DNA from: DAOMFB01 sp963721385
Lineage (GTDB): Bacteria > Acidobacteriota > Thermoanaerobaculia > UBA5066
Direction: 5' to 3'
Assembly: GCA_963721385.1 (NCBI GenBank)
Contig: CAVRJB010000005.1
Location: 124,001-188,000 of the forward strand
Length of the DNA stretch: 64,000 nt
Shown here: positions 7,846 to 16,022 of the stretch, in pieces
Position numbering within the stretch: the first letter of the stretch is position 1
Layout of the letters: each line of letters starts with the position of its first letter
Made by a program: the position numbers and the translations under genes
Notes under the pieces: model-generated
What the model was told of the DNA's origin: nothing
Database searches by the model: none
The model's input: the letters and a program-made list of their open reading frames with translations, nothing else

Positions 7846-8861
7846 GGCGCGTCGCGGTCGTCGGCGCCACCGGCTACTCCGGCGCCGAGCTCTGCGCTCT
7901 TCTGGCCCGGCACCCCGGAGTCGGGATCGCCGCTGTCTTCTCCTCGGGAAAAAAGGACGGCGCCGTGCCGTTCGCCCGGCTCCACCCGTCTCTCGGAGCC
8001 GCGAAGGGCCCCGACGCCGTCCCTTTCTCGCTCGACGATCTCGCCGCCTCGGGCGCCGAGATCGCCTTCCTCGCGACGCCGAACGAGACCTCCGCCGAGC
8101 TTGCGGCCCCGATTCTCGAGCGTGGGATCCGCGTCGTCGACATCGCCGGAGCGTTCCGCCTCCGCGACGCGGCGGCGTATCCGACGTATTACGGGTTCGA
8201 CCACCCGGCCCCGCACCTTCTCGCCGAAGCCGTCTACGGGCTGACCGAATGGGCCGGCGAGGCGCTCCGGCCCGCCCGGCTGGTTGCGAACCCCGGCTGC
8301 TACCCGACGTCCGTCCTCCTGCCGCTCCTCCCGATCGCGGCGCTCCTCGACCCCTCGCAGCCCGTCATCTGCGACAGCAAGAGCGGCGTCTCCGGGGCGG
8401 GGAAGAAGAGCGACGTCGCGTACTCCTTCGCGGAGCTCTCCGGAAACTTCAAGGCCTACGGCGTCGGCGTTCACCGGCACGAGCCGGAGATGCGGCAGGA
8501 GCTGGGCCTCGGCGGGTCGGCGCCCTTTGTCTTCGTGCCGCACCTCCTCCCGGTCGTGCGGGGGATCCTCTCCACGATTCACGTGGCGTTCGCGAAGCCC
8601 ATGACCCCGGAGGCGCTCGCGGCGGCGTACGCCGTTTACGCGGAGACGCCGTTCGTGAACGTCCGGCCGGCGGGCGATCTCCCGGAGCTGAAAGACGTCG
8701 TCGGGACCCCGCGCGACGAGATCGGGTTCGCGGTCCTCCCGGGTGGAACGCGCGCGGTCGTCGTCTCGGTGCTCGACAACCTCCTCAAGGGAGCCGCCTC
8801 GCAGGCGGTCCAGAACATGAACCGGATGCTCGGCCTTCCGGAGACGGAGGGCCTCCTGTGA
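7842..8861 (+). CDS. argC: N-acetyl-gamma-glutamyl-phosphate reductase
   Basis: The third enzyme of arginine synthesis. It reduces N-acetylglutamyl phosphate to N-acetylglutamate semialdehyde with NADPH in the cytoplasm. The 339 residues begin with the Rossmann motif VVGATGYSGAEL. The catalytic cysteine sits in NPGCYPTS near residue 150, and the HRHEPEM segment later carries the conserved catalytic histidine region. Length is normal for the family. It starts at GTG 7842, overlapping the argR stop by 4 bases, and ends in another GTGA overlap with argB. Confidence 0.96.
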   Translation: MRRVAVVGATGYSGAELCALLARHPGVGIAAVFSSGKKDGAVPFARLHPSLGAAKGPDAVPFSLDDLAASGAEIAFLATPNETSAELAAPILERGIRVVDIAGAFRLRDAAAYPTYYGFDHPAPHLLAEAVYGLTEWAGEALRPARLVANPGCYPTSVLLPLLPIAALLDPSQPVICDSKSGVSGAGKKSDVAYSFAELSGNFKAYGVGVHRHEPEMRQELGLGGSAPFVFVPHLLPVVRGILSTIHVAFAKPMTPEALAAAYAVYAETPFVNVRPAGDLPELKDVVGTPRDEIGFAVLPGGTRAVVVSVLDNLLKGAASQAVQNMNRMLGLPETEGLL

Positions 8862-9691
8862 CGGCGGGCGCCGTGGAATCCGCGAAAGCCGCGGCGGCTC
8901 CGACGGTCAGGAAGGGCCTGACGGTCGTGAAGCTCGGCGGGAGCCTGCTCGAGGACCAGGCCCTCAGGCTTCGGGCCCTCGAGTCGATCGCCGCCCGGTT
9001 CACGGCCGGCGGCAAGACCGTCGTCGTCCACGGCGGCGGCAAGCGGATCGACGCGACCCTTCAGGTGCTGAAGATCCCGAAGAAGACGTACCGGGGCCTC
9101 CGGATCACCGATCCCGAGACGCTCGACGTCGTCGTGTCGGTCCTCTCGGGCCTCGTCAACAAGTCGCTCATCGCCGAGCTCCGCTCGCTCGGCATCCTCT
9201 CCGCCGGCCTCTCGGGCGCGGATGGCGACACGCTCTGGGCCGAGTTCCACCCCCGGGTCGACGGCGTCGATTTCGGGTTCGTCGGCCGCGTCACCTATTC
9301 GAATCCGCAGCTCCTGAACGCGGTCCTCGGGGCGGGGCTCCTTCCGGTCGTGGCGTCGGTGGCGCTCGGGCGGGAGGGGACGCTCCTGAACGTGAACGCC
9401 GACTCGGCTGCTGCGGCCCTCGCCGCGGCGCTCCGGGCGGAGAGCCTCGTCTTCCTGACCGACGTCGCGGGGCTCCTCGACGAAGGCGGCAACGTGGTCT
9501 CCGAACTCGACCCTGCGAAGGCCTGGAGCCTCATCCGCTCCGGCGCCGTCGGCGGGGGGATGCGTCCCAAGCTGCTCGCCTGCCTCGACGCCGTCCACGC
9601 GGGAGTCAGGGAAGTCGTCATCGCCGGTCCGGCCGGCCACGCCGCCGCGCTCACTTCGGGAATAGGAGGAACCCGCCTTGCTGCCGTCTGA
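8858..9691 (+). CDS. argB: Acetylglutamate kinase
   Basis: It phosphorylates N-acetylglutamate with ATP (second step of arginine synthesis). The 277-residue amino-acid-kinase fold shows KLGGSLLED near residue 27, HGGGKRID near 58 for acetylglutamate/ATP binding, and LNVNADSAAAALA with FLTDVAGLLDE in the C half. GTG 8858 overlaps the argC stop; it adds about 20 residues (Ala-rich) before the fold, so a slightly later start is conceivable. Arginine feedback often acts on this enzyme through an N-terminal helix; whether this extension provides it is unknown. The gene end overlaps argD by 14 bases. Confidence 0.94.
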   Translation: MTAGAVESAKAAAAPTVRKGLTVVKLGGSLLEDQALRLRALESIAARFTAGGKTVVVHGGGKRIDATLQVLKIPKKTYRGLRITDPETLDVVVSVLSGLVNKSLIAELRSLGILSAGLSGADGDTLWAEFHPRVDGVDFGFVGRVTYSNPQLLNAVLGAGLLPVVASVALGREGTLLNVNADSAAAALAAALRAESLVFLTDVAGLLDEGGNVVSELDPAKAWSLIRSGAVGGGMRPKLLACLDAVHAGVREVVIAGPAGHAAALTSGIGGTRLAAV

Positions 9692-10889
9692 TTCCATCGC
9701 CCCCTCCGTCGCTCCTGCCGCCGTCGAGGCGCGCGATGCCGCCACGATCCTCGGCACGTACGCCCGAACCTCCTTCCATCCGGTCGCCGGGAAAGGGGCG
9801 AAGCTCGTCGACGTGAGCGGCAAAGAGTACTGGGACCTCCTCGCCGGGATCTCCGTCAACGCGCTCGGTTACCGCCACCGGCGCCTGGTGAGGGCGATGA
9901 AGGCGGAGGCGTCGGGACTCTGGCACGTCTCGAACCTTTTCTTCATGTCGTCCCAGGGGCTGCTCGCCGAGCGCCTTCTTCGGGCCTCGGGGATGTGGCG
10001 CGTCTTCTTCTGCAACACCGGGACGGAGGCCGCGGAGGCCGCCCTCAAGTTCGCGCGCCTGAAGAACCCGGGCCGGACGCGCCTCGTCGCCCTCGACGGG
10101 GGCTTCCACGGCCGGACGTTCGGCGCGCTCTCGGTCACCGGCTACGAGCCGTACCGGACGCCGTTCGAGCCGCTCCTTCCCGGCGCCGTCTTCCTCCCGC
10201 CGAACGACGTTGCCGCGCTGGAGAGGGCCGTCACGCCCGACACCTCGGCGATCCTCCTCGAGCCGATTCTCGGGGAGGGAGGGATCGTCCCGCTCACGCC
10301 GGCGTACCTCGCGGCCGCGCGCCGCCTCGCTGACGCGACCGGCGCGGCCCTCGTCTTCGACGAGATCCAGAGCGGCCTCGGCCGGACGGGCCACCTCTTC
10401 GTCTTCCGCGAGGTCGGCGTGACCCCGGACATGGTGCTGCTCGCCAAGCCGCTCGGCGGCGGCCTCCCGCTCGGCGCCGTCCTCCTCGCCCCGTCGATGG
10501 AAGGGCTCGTGAAGGCGGGGATGCACGGGACGACGTTTGGCGGGAACCCGGTCGCCTGCCGGCTCGGCCTCGAGGTCTTCGACGTTCTCGAGAACGGCGG
10601 CCTCCTGCCGAAGGTGCAGAAGCTCGGGGCCTGGTTCGGCCGGGCCGCGAAGAAGCTGAAGAAGTCCCAGCCGGCGATCGTGGACGTCCGCGGGCGCGGC
10701 CTGATGTGGGGGATCGAGCTCGACCGCGAGGCCGGGCCCGTCCAGAGGAAGCTCCTCGAGAGGGGTTTCGTGGTCGGGACCTCGCGAAAGACGGTGCTCC
10801 GCCTCCTGCCGCCGCTGGTCGTCCCGAAGGCGGCCCTCGCGGAATTCCTCGAAGCCCTCGACGCGATCCTGAAGGAGAAGAGCCCGTGA
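9678..10889 (+). CDS. argD: Acetylornithine aminotransferase
   Basis: A class-III PLP aminotransferase of 403 residues that converts N-acetylglutamate semialdehyde to N-acetylornithine using glutamate. In many bacteria it doubles as succinyl-DAP aminotransferase, which matters here because the lysine operon at 48353-54549 has no dapC. It shows FFCNTGTEAAEAALKFAR, GGFHGRTFGAL, the PLP-ring Asp in VFDEIQSGLGRTG, and the Schiff-base lysine in LLAKPLGGGLPLGA. TTG 9678 is preceded by AGGAGGA (9664-9670) at 7 bases, so it keeps its own strong ribosome-binding site inside argB. The end overlaps argG as GTGA. Confidence 0.94.
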   Translation: MLPSDSIAPSVAPAAVEARDAATILGTYARTSFHPVAGKGAKLVDVSGKEYWDLLAGISVNALGYRHRRLVRAMKAEASGLWHVSNLFFMSSQGLLAERLLRASGMWRVFFCNTGTEAAEAALKFARLKNPGRTRLVALDGGFHGRTFGALSVTGYEPYRTPFEPLLPGAVFLPPNDVAALERAVTPDTSAILLEPILGEGGIVPLTPAYLAAARRLADATGAALVFDEIQSGLGRTGHLFVFREVGVTPDMVLLAKPLGGGLPLGAVLLAPSMEGLVKAGMHGTTFGGNPVACRLGLEVFDVLENGGLLPKVQKLGAWFGRAAKKLKKSQPAIVDVRGRGLMWGIELDREAGPVQRKLLERGFVVGTSRKTVLRLLPPLVVPKAALAEFLEALDAILKEKSP

Positions 10890-12136
10890 AGAAGCCCGGC
10901 CGCGCGAACGTGAAGAAGGTCGCCCTCGCCTACTCGGGAGGGCTCGACACCTCGATCATCATCCCCTGGCTCAGGGAAAACTACGGCTGCGAGGTCGTGG
11001 CCGTGGCCGTCGACGTCGGCCAGAAGGAGGAGACGGACGGCCTCGCCGAGAAGGCGAGGAAGACCGGCGCCTGCGACTTCCACCTGATCGACGCGCGGGC
11101 GGAGTTCGCGAAGGACTACCTCTTCCCGGTCCTGAAGGCGGGCGCGGTCTACGAGCACGAGTACCTGCTCGGCACGGCCACGGCGCGGCCCCTCATCGCC
11201 CGAAAGCAGGTCGAGGTGGCCCTCGCGACCGGCTGCGACGGCCTCTCGCACGGCTGCACGGGGAAGGGGAACGACCAGGTCCGGTTCGAGCTGACGTACC
11301 AGGCGCTCGCGCCGGAGCTGGCCATCATCGCCCCGTGGCGCGAGTGGGAGATCCGTTCGCGCGAGGACGCGATCGACTACGCGGCGGCGCGCGGGATCCC
11401 GGTGACGGCGACGAAGAGAGAGCCGTACTCCCGCGACCGGAACCTCTGGCACCTCTCGCACGAGGGCGGGCCGCTCGAGGAGCCCGGCTTCGAGCCGGAG
11501 GCCTCGATGTTCCAGCTGACGGTCGACCCCGAGAAGGCCCCCGACGCTCCCGAGCGGGTGACGGTCGGATTCGAGAAGGGGTTCCCCGTTTCGGTCAACG
11601 GCGAGAAGCTCGCGCCCGTCGCCCTCATCGAGGCGCTGAACGGGATTGGCGGCCGAAACGGCGTCGGCCGGATCGACCTCGTCGAGAACCGTCTCATCGG
11701 GATCAAGTCTCGCGGCGTCTACGAGACGCCGGGCGGGACGATCCTCGTCGCGGCGCTCCGGGCGCTCGAGTCGCTCACGCTCGACCGCGACTCGTCGCAC
11801 GAGAAGGCCCGCCTCGCCTCCCGATACGCCGAGCTCGTCTATTTCGGTCAGTGGTTCTCGCCGCTCCGCGACGCGCTCGACGCCTTCATGACCGCCCTCA
11901 TGCCGACCGTCACGGGGAGCGTGACGCTGAAGCTCTACAAGGGGAGCTGCCTCGTCGTCGGCCGGACCTCTCCCTACGCGCTCTATTCGACGTCGCTCGC
12001 GTCGTTCGACATGACCGGCTTCACGCCGAAGGACTCGGAGGGATTCATCCGGCTCTTCGGCCTTCCGACGAAGGGGCGCGAGCGCCTCTCGAAGGACGGA
12101 ACGCCGTACCAGGCGGTCGTCGGGGGCGAGGGTTGA
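10886..12136 (+). CDS. argG: Argininosuccinate synthase
   Basis: It joins citrulline and aspartate with ATP to form argininosuccinate. The 416-residue protein has the N-type ATP-pyrophosphatase P-loop AYSGGLDTS near residue 15, GCTGKGNDQVRFELT near 120, and KREPYSRDRNLWHLS near 180, all family signatures. GTG 10886 overlaps the argD stop by 4 bases. The citrulline it consumes must come from an ornithine carbamoyltransferase (argF) encoded elsewhere, since none is found in this operon. The stop overlaps argH as TTGA. Confidence 0.96.
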   Translation: MKKPGRANVKKVALAYSGGLDTSIIIPWLRENYGCEVVAVAVDVGQKEETDGLAEKARKTGACDFHLIDARAEFAKDYLFPVLKAGAVYEHEYLLGTATARPLIARKQVEVALATGCDGLSHGCTGKGNDQVRFELTYQALAPELAIIAPWREWEIRSREDAIDYAAARGIPVTATKREPYSRDRNLWHLSHEGGPLEEPGFEPEASMFQLTVDPEKAPDAPERVTVGFEKGFPVSVNGEKLAPVALIEALNGIGGRNGVGRIDLVENRLIGIKSRGVYETPGGTILVAALRALESLTLDRDSSHEKARLASRYAELVYFGQWFSPLRDALDAFMTALMPTVTGSVTLKLYKGSCLVVGRTSPYALYSTSLASFDMTGFTPKDSEGFIRLFGLPTKGRERLSKDGTPYQAVVGGEG

Positions 12137-13530
12137 AGAAGCGAGCGGCGCAGCGTGAGGCGCTCTGGGGCGGGCGTTTCTCCGAGCCCCCCGCCGCGGT
12201 CCTCTCGCGGCTGAACGACTCGTTCGGGTTCGACCGCGAGCTCCTGCAGGAGGACGTCGCGGGCTCGATCGCGTGGGCCGAGGCGCTCGGGCGCGCGAGA
12301 GTCCTCTCGCGCGCCGAGACGGCGAAGCTCGTCCGCGGACTCAGGGTGATCGGGAAGAAGGGCGTCGCCGGGATTCCCGTGGGAGCGGCCTTCGAGGACG
12401 TCCATTCGTACGTCGAGGGGACGCTCAAGAGGAGGCTCGGCCCGCTTGGGGGAAAGCTCCACACGGGGCGATCCCGGAACGACCAGGTCGCCACCGACTT
12501 CAGGCTCTGGCTGAGAGGCGCCCTCGACGAGGGGCGGGGCCTCGTCCTCGGCCTGGCGGAGTCGCTCGCGTCGCGGGCGAGGGCCGAGGCGGCAACGCCG
12601 ATGCCCGGCTACACGCACCTGAAGCGCGCGGAGCCCGTCACCTTCGGGCACTGGTGCCTCGCGTACGTCGAGATGCTCCTCCGCGACGCGGACCGCTTCG
12701 CCTCGGCAAGGCGCCGCGGGAACGAGTGCCCGCTCGGTTCCGGGGCGCTCTCCGGCACGCCGGTTCCCGTCGACCGCGAGGCGCTCGCGACGCGGCTCGG
12801 CTTCGACCGGCCGACCGCGAACTCCCTCGACGGCGTCTCCGACCGGGACACGGCCGCCGAGTACCTCTTCGCCGCGAGCCTCCTCCTCGTCCACCTGTCG
12901 CGGCTGGGGGAGGACCTGATCTTCTTCTCGTCGGACGAGTGCGGGTTCGCGGTCCTTCCGGACGCCCTGGCGACCGGTTCGTCGCGGATGCCGCAGAAGA
13001 AGAACCCGGACCTCCTCGAGCTGGCCCGGGGCCACGCGGGGCGGGCGATCGGCGAGCTGGCCGGGCTGCTCGCGGTCCTGAAGGGGCTGCCCCTCGCCTA
13101 CGACAAGGACCTCCAGCTCGACAAGGAGCCGGCGTTCCGCGTGCGGGCCGTCGTGGCGGCGGTGCTGCCGGCCCTGACGCAGCTCGTGAAGCGGCTGGAG
13201 GTGGACCGGCGCGCGATGAAGCGGGCCGCGGCCGACGACCGGCTCCTCGCGACGGAGCTCGCGGACGCCCTCGCGAAGCGGGGAATCCCGTTCCGCGAGG
13301 CGCACGAGATCGTCGGGCGCCGCTTCGCCCGGGCCGAGGCCGAAGGGACGTCGCTCGCGGCCCTGGGGCCGTCGGACGGGATCGGCGCACGGGACCTCGC
13401 CGCGCTCGACGTGGGGCGGGCGCTCGCGAAGCGCCGGTCCGTCGGGGGGACCTCGCCGCGCCGGGTGGCCGCCGCCGCCCGGGACGCCGCGCGGCGAATC
13501 GCCGCCGCCCGCCGCGGACGTGAACGGTGA
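12133..13530 (+). CDS. argH: Argininosuccinate lyase
   Basis: It cleaves argininosuccinate to arginine and fumarate. The 465 residues belong to the fumarase/aspartase superfamily: LHTGRSRNDQVATDFRLWLR in the N half, TPMPGYTHLKRAEPVTFGHW in the middle, and the signature GSSRMPQKKNPD, whose serine is the catalytic base on a mobile loop. The start is TTG 12133, read from the TTGA overlap with argG. The C-terminus is Arg/Ala-rich. The stop overlaps argJ as GTGA. Confidence 0.95.
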   Translation: MKKRAAQREALWGGRFSEPPAAVLSRLNDSFGFDRELLQEDVAGSIAWAEALGRARVLSRAETAKLVRGLRVIGKKGVAGIPVGAAFEDVHSYVEGTLKRRLGPLGGKLHTGRSRNDQVATDFRLWLRGALDEGRGLVLGLAESLASRARAEAATPMPGYTHLKRAEPVTFGHWCLAYVEMLLRDADRFASARRRGNECPLGSGALSGTPVPVDREALATRLGFDRPTANSLDGVSDRDTAAEYLFAASLLLVHLSRLGEDLIFFSSDECGFAVLPDALATGSSRMPQKKNPDLLELARGHAGRAIGELAGLLAVLKGLPLAYDKDLQLDKEPAFRVRAVVAAVLPALTQLVKRLEVDRRAMKRAAADDRLLATELADALAKRGIPFREAHEIVGRRFARAEAEGTSLAALGPSDGIGARDLAALDVGRALAKRRSVGGTSPRRVAAAARDAARRIAAARRGRER

Positions 13531-14705
13531 AGCTTCCCAAGGGGTTTCTCGCCTCGGGCGTCCGCGCCGGCATCCGGAAAAAGGGGCCCGACGTGGCGTT
13601 TCTCGTCGCCGAGAAGGGGGCGAACGCCGCCGCGATCTTCACGAAGAACCGCTTTCAGGCGGCGCCTGTCGTCCTCGCACGGAACGGTCTGAATCGGAGC
13701 GGCGGCCGCGTGCGCGGCGTCGTCGTCAACGCGGGCTGCGCCAACGCCGCGACCGGCGCCGAGGGGATGGCGGCCGCGCGGCGCGTCCGGAGCCGGGCCG
13801 CCGAGCTGCTCGGCTGCCCGGCCGAGGAGGTCTTCGTCGCGTCGACCGGCGTCATCGGGGTCGTCCTGCCCGACCTGAAGATCCGGGCGGCGCTCCCCGA
13901 CGCCCGGCGGCGGCTCTCAGCCTCGGGTCTCGCGGCCGCCTCCCGCGCGATCCTGACGACCGACGTCGGGCCGAAGGTCGCCCAGGCCACGTTCCGCGCC
14001 GGTGGCCGGCGCGGCCGTGTCGTCGGTTTCGCCAAGGGCGCGGGGATGATCCACCCCGACATGGCGACGATGCTGGCGTTCGTCATGACGGACGCGGCGG
14101 CGGGGCCTGAATTCCTGCAAAAGGCGCTTCGTGCTGCGGCCGCGTCGAGCTTCAACGCGATCAGCGTCGACGGCGACACCTCGACGAACGACACGGTCCT
14201 CCTGATGGCGTCGGGGACGCTCGGCAACCGGGCGCTCGGGGAGCGGGACGGCGCCGACTTCCTCCGGGCCCTCGCGGACGTCTGCCGCGATCTGGCCTGG
14301 AGGATCGTCCGTGACGGAGAAGGCGCGACCCGCGTGATGGAAGTGACCGTGGCCGGCGCGCGAAGCCGGAGGGACGCGGACGCGGCCGTCCACGCGATCG
14401 TGACGTCGCCTCTCGTCAAGACCGCCCTCCACGGCGGCGACCCGAACTGGGGGCGGATCCTCGCGGCCGCGGGACGGAGCGGCGCGCGCTTCTCCGAGCG
14501 GCGCGTGACGCTGAAGGTGGGCGACCTGACGCTCGTTGAGAACGGCACGATCTCGCCCTACCGCGAGAAGGACGCGGCCCGGATCTTCGCGAAGGAGCGG
14601 GTGCCGATCCTCGTCGACCTCGGCGCCGGGACGGCGTCGGCGACGAAGCTGTCGTGCGACATCGGGCACGGCTACGTCTCGGTGAACGCGGATTACCGGA
14701 GCTGA
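13527..14705 (+). CDS. argJ: Bifunctional glutamate N-acetyltransferase / amino-acid acetyltransferase
   Basis: It recycles the acetyl group from N-acetylornithine to glutamate, and in bifunctional forms also uses acetyl-CoA, so no separate argA or argE is needed. The 392-residue precursor self-cleaves before the Thr of the MATML motif; here AKGAGMIHPDMATMLAFVM lies near residue 175. STGVIGVVLP near 112 forms the oxyanion-hole region, and the HGGDPNWGRILAAAGRSG block is also conserved. GTG 13527 overlaps argH. It is the last gene of the operon; the next gene is convergent after 15 bases. Confidence 0.95.
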   Translation: MKLPKGFLASGVRAGIRKKGPDVAFLVAEKGANAAAIFTKNRFQAAPVVLARNGLNRSGGRVRGVVVNAGCANAATGAEGMAAARRVRSRAAELLGCPAEEVFVASTGVIGVVLPDLKIRAALPDARRRLSASGLAAASRAILTTDVGPKVAQATFRAGGRRGRVVGFAKGAGMIHPDMATMLAFVMTDAAAGPEFLQKALRAAAASSFNAISVDGDTSTNDTVLLMASGTLGNRALGERDGADFLRALADVCRDLAWRIVRDGEGATRVMEVTVAGARSRRDADAAVHAIVTSPLVKTALHGGDPNWGRILAAAGRSGARFSERRVTLKVGDLTLVENGTISPYREKDAARIFAKERVPILVDLGAGTASATKLSCDIGHGYVSVNADYRS

Positions 14706-14720
14706 GAGGAGCCCCCGGCC

Positions 14721-15128
14721 TTACTTCGGCGGCGGGTTCCGCCGCGAGGCCTGCGCCTCGCTGATCTTCGTCCGGATCCCCTCGGCGTCGCGCTTCCAGT
14801 GGCCGTGGCAGACGATCGGCTGCGAGCCGCCCGTCGTCTCGATGATGACGTCGGCGAAGAGGAACCCGGCGCTGACCCGGACCGAGGCGATCTGGTCGAT
14901 CGAGATCGTCTGCTCCTCGTGGCCGATCCACTTCGGCGTGTAGCGGACGACGCGGTCGGGGAATACGGCGATCTGCGTCGGGAAGAGGCGGTTTCCGGAC
15001 GTCCACCGCGAGGCGGCGAAGACCGGCGCGTCCTTCGTGAACGGGCGGCTGGACATGAAGACGAATCCTCCCCAGAGAATCGCGAAGACGGCGATGGCGA
15101 TGACGGCGTACTTGAGCAGAGGCTTCAT
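14721..15128 (-). CDS. Small membrane-anchored protein, unknown, PH-like fold possible
   Basis: A 135-residue protein with one N-terminal transmembrane helix (LLKYAVIAIAVFAILWGGFVF, residues 4-24 roughly). A basic-to-mixed beta-rich domain follows, ending in an Arg/Pro tail. The segment around residues 60-115 (IDQIASVRVSAGF, then FADVIIETTGGS) resembles the strand pattern of bacterial PH-like (DUF304/YdbT) domains, but I cannot confirm this. The ATG at 15128 is chosen; an upstream extension to 15224 would add a non-hydrophobic stretch before the helix. It is convergent with argJ and divergent from lexA. Confidence 0.55.
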   Translation of the reverse strand: MKPLLKYAVIAIAVFAILWGGFVFMSSRPFTKDAPVFAASRWTSGNRLFPTQIAVFPDRVVRYTPKWIGHEEQTISIDQIASVRVSAGFLFADVIIETTGGSQPIVCHGHWKRDAEGIRTKISEAQASRRNPPPK

Positions 15129-15223
15129 GAGGTCTCTTTCCGCAGCGGCGGCTTTGTCCCGGCAGGATAGCGCGGGCCGATTCCGCTTGACTTGCGGCCG
15201 AGTTGCGCCTAAATTCGCTTGCA

Positions 15224-15293
15224 AGGTGGTCCGCTAGTGGCGGACCACCTATGGCAGAAGAAATTAGGAATTTATTCATTTTTTCCTAATTTC
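15224..15293 (+). promoter_or_regulatory. Two perfect inverted repeats upstream of lexA (probable operator region)
   Basis: Repeat 1 has 11-bp arms AGGTGGTCCGC (15224-15234) and GCGGACCACCT (15240-15250) around a 5-base centre. Repeat 2 has 11-bp AT-rich arms GAAATTAGGAA (15260-15270) and TTCCTAATTTC (15283-15293) around a 12-base centre. A TAATTT (15287-15292) that could serve as -10 overlaps the right arm of repeat 2. LexA usually represses its own gene, so repeat 2 is a candidate LexA box, though it matches neither the E. coli CTGT-N8-ACAG nor the B. subtilis GAAC-N4-GTTC type. Repeat 1 could be a hairpin or a second protein site. Confidence 0.5.
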
Positions 15294-15331
15294 ATTCGGC
15301 AGAAAGGGTAGTGGCGGGAGGCAAGTCTACC

Positions 15332-15940
15332 ATGGTTACGACGCTGACGGAGCGGCAGAAGGAGATCGTCGACTTCATCCGGCGCTACCGCGAGCGCCGC
15401 GGCATCTCCCCGACCCAGCGCGAGATCTGCGAGGAGTTCGGCTTCTCGTCGTTCGGCACGCTCCAGAAGCACATCAAGCTCCTGATGGAGAAAGGCGTCG
15501 TCGTCAGGGACTGGAACAAGCGGCGCTCGCTCGTTCTCGCCGAGGAAGAGAACCGCCCCTTCGCCGTGGAGGTGCCTCTTTACGGCCGGATCGCGGCGGG
15601 GCGCCCGATCGAGGTGATCGCGGGCGACGAGACCGTCGCAGTGCCCGAGGTCCTGACGAAGAAGGGCGAGAACTTCGTCCTCCGGGTCAACGGCCAGTCG
15701 ATGGTGGACGACGGCGTCCACGACGGCGACTACGTCGTCATCCAGAAGCGGGAGCGGGCGACGAACGGCGACATGGTCGTGGCGCTCGTGAACGGCGAGG
15801 CGACCCTCAAGCGCTGGTACCGCGAGGCTGACGGCCGCATCCGGCTCCAGCCGTCGAACGAGCGGATGCCGCCGATGGTCTTCGGCGAGCACGAGGTCGC
15901 CGTGCAGGGCGTCGTCGTGGGGCTCATGCGGCGATACTGA
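15332..15940 (+). CDS. lexA: LexA repressor / self-cleaving SOS regulator
   Basis: The 202-residue protein has a winged helix at 1-70 and an S24 peptidase domain. The predicted self-cleavage bond is A89-G90 in YGRIAAGRP, with nucleophile S123 (NGQSMVDDG) and general-base K160 (GEATLKRW). It represses DNA-repair genes and is cleaved when RecA-ssDNA forms. The recognition-helix region (EEFGFSSFGTLQKHIKLL) differs from E. coli LexA, consistent with an unusual operator. ATG 15332 has GGGAGG 10 bases upstream; GTG 15311 is possible but lacks a site. No imuA/imuB/dnaE2 cassette follows. Confidence 0.93.
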   Translation: MVTTLTERQKEIVDFIRRYRERRGISPTQREICEEFGFSSFGTLQKHIKLLMEKGVVVRDWNKRRSLVLAEEENRPFAVEVPLYGRIAAGRPIEVIAGDETVAVPEVLTKKGENFVLRVNGQSMVDDGVHDGDYVVIQKRERATNGDMVVALVNGEATLKRWYREADGRIRLQPSNERMPPMVFGEHEVAVQGVVVGLMRRY

Positions 15941-15948
15941 CGTTTTCC

Positions 15949-15973
15949 GGGAAACCCGTCTGGCGGGTTTCCC
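15949..15973 (+). terminator. Hairpin after lexA, likely terminator
   Basis: A perfect 10-bp stem GGGAAACCCG/CGGGTTTCCC with a 5-base loop starts 8 bases after the lexA stop. A GGCGCC-type hairpin follows. There is no T-run downstream (four T's precede the stem), so it may be an inefficient or Rho-assisted terminator. Confidence 0.5.
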
Positions 15974-16022
15974 GCGGCGCCTGCGGCGCCTCCCTTCCGC
16001 TCGGCGGCTCCGCCGCCTGCGC

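Noticed and set aside
15251..15289. 12-codon frame (ATG ... TAA) overlapping the AT-rich inverted repeat upstream of lexA
   Set aside because: No ribosome-binding site, no biased codons, and it is explained by the inverted repeat; kept only as an operator region.
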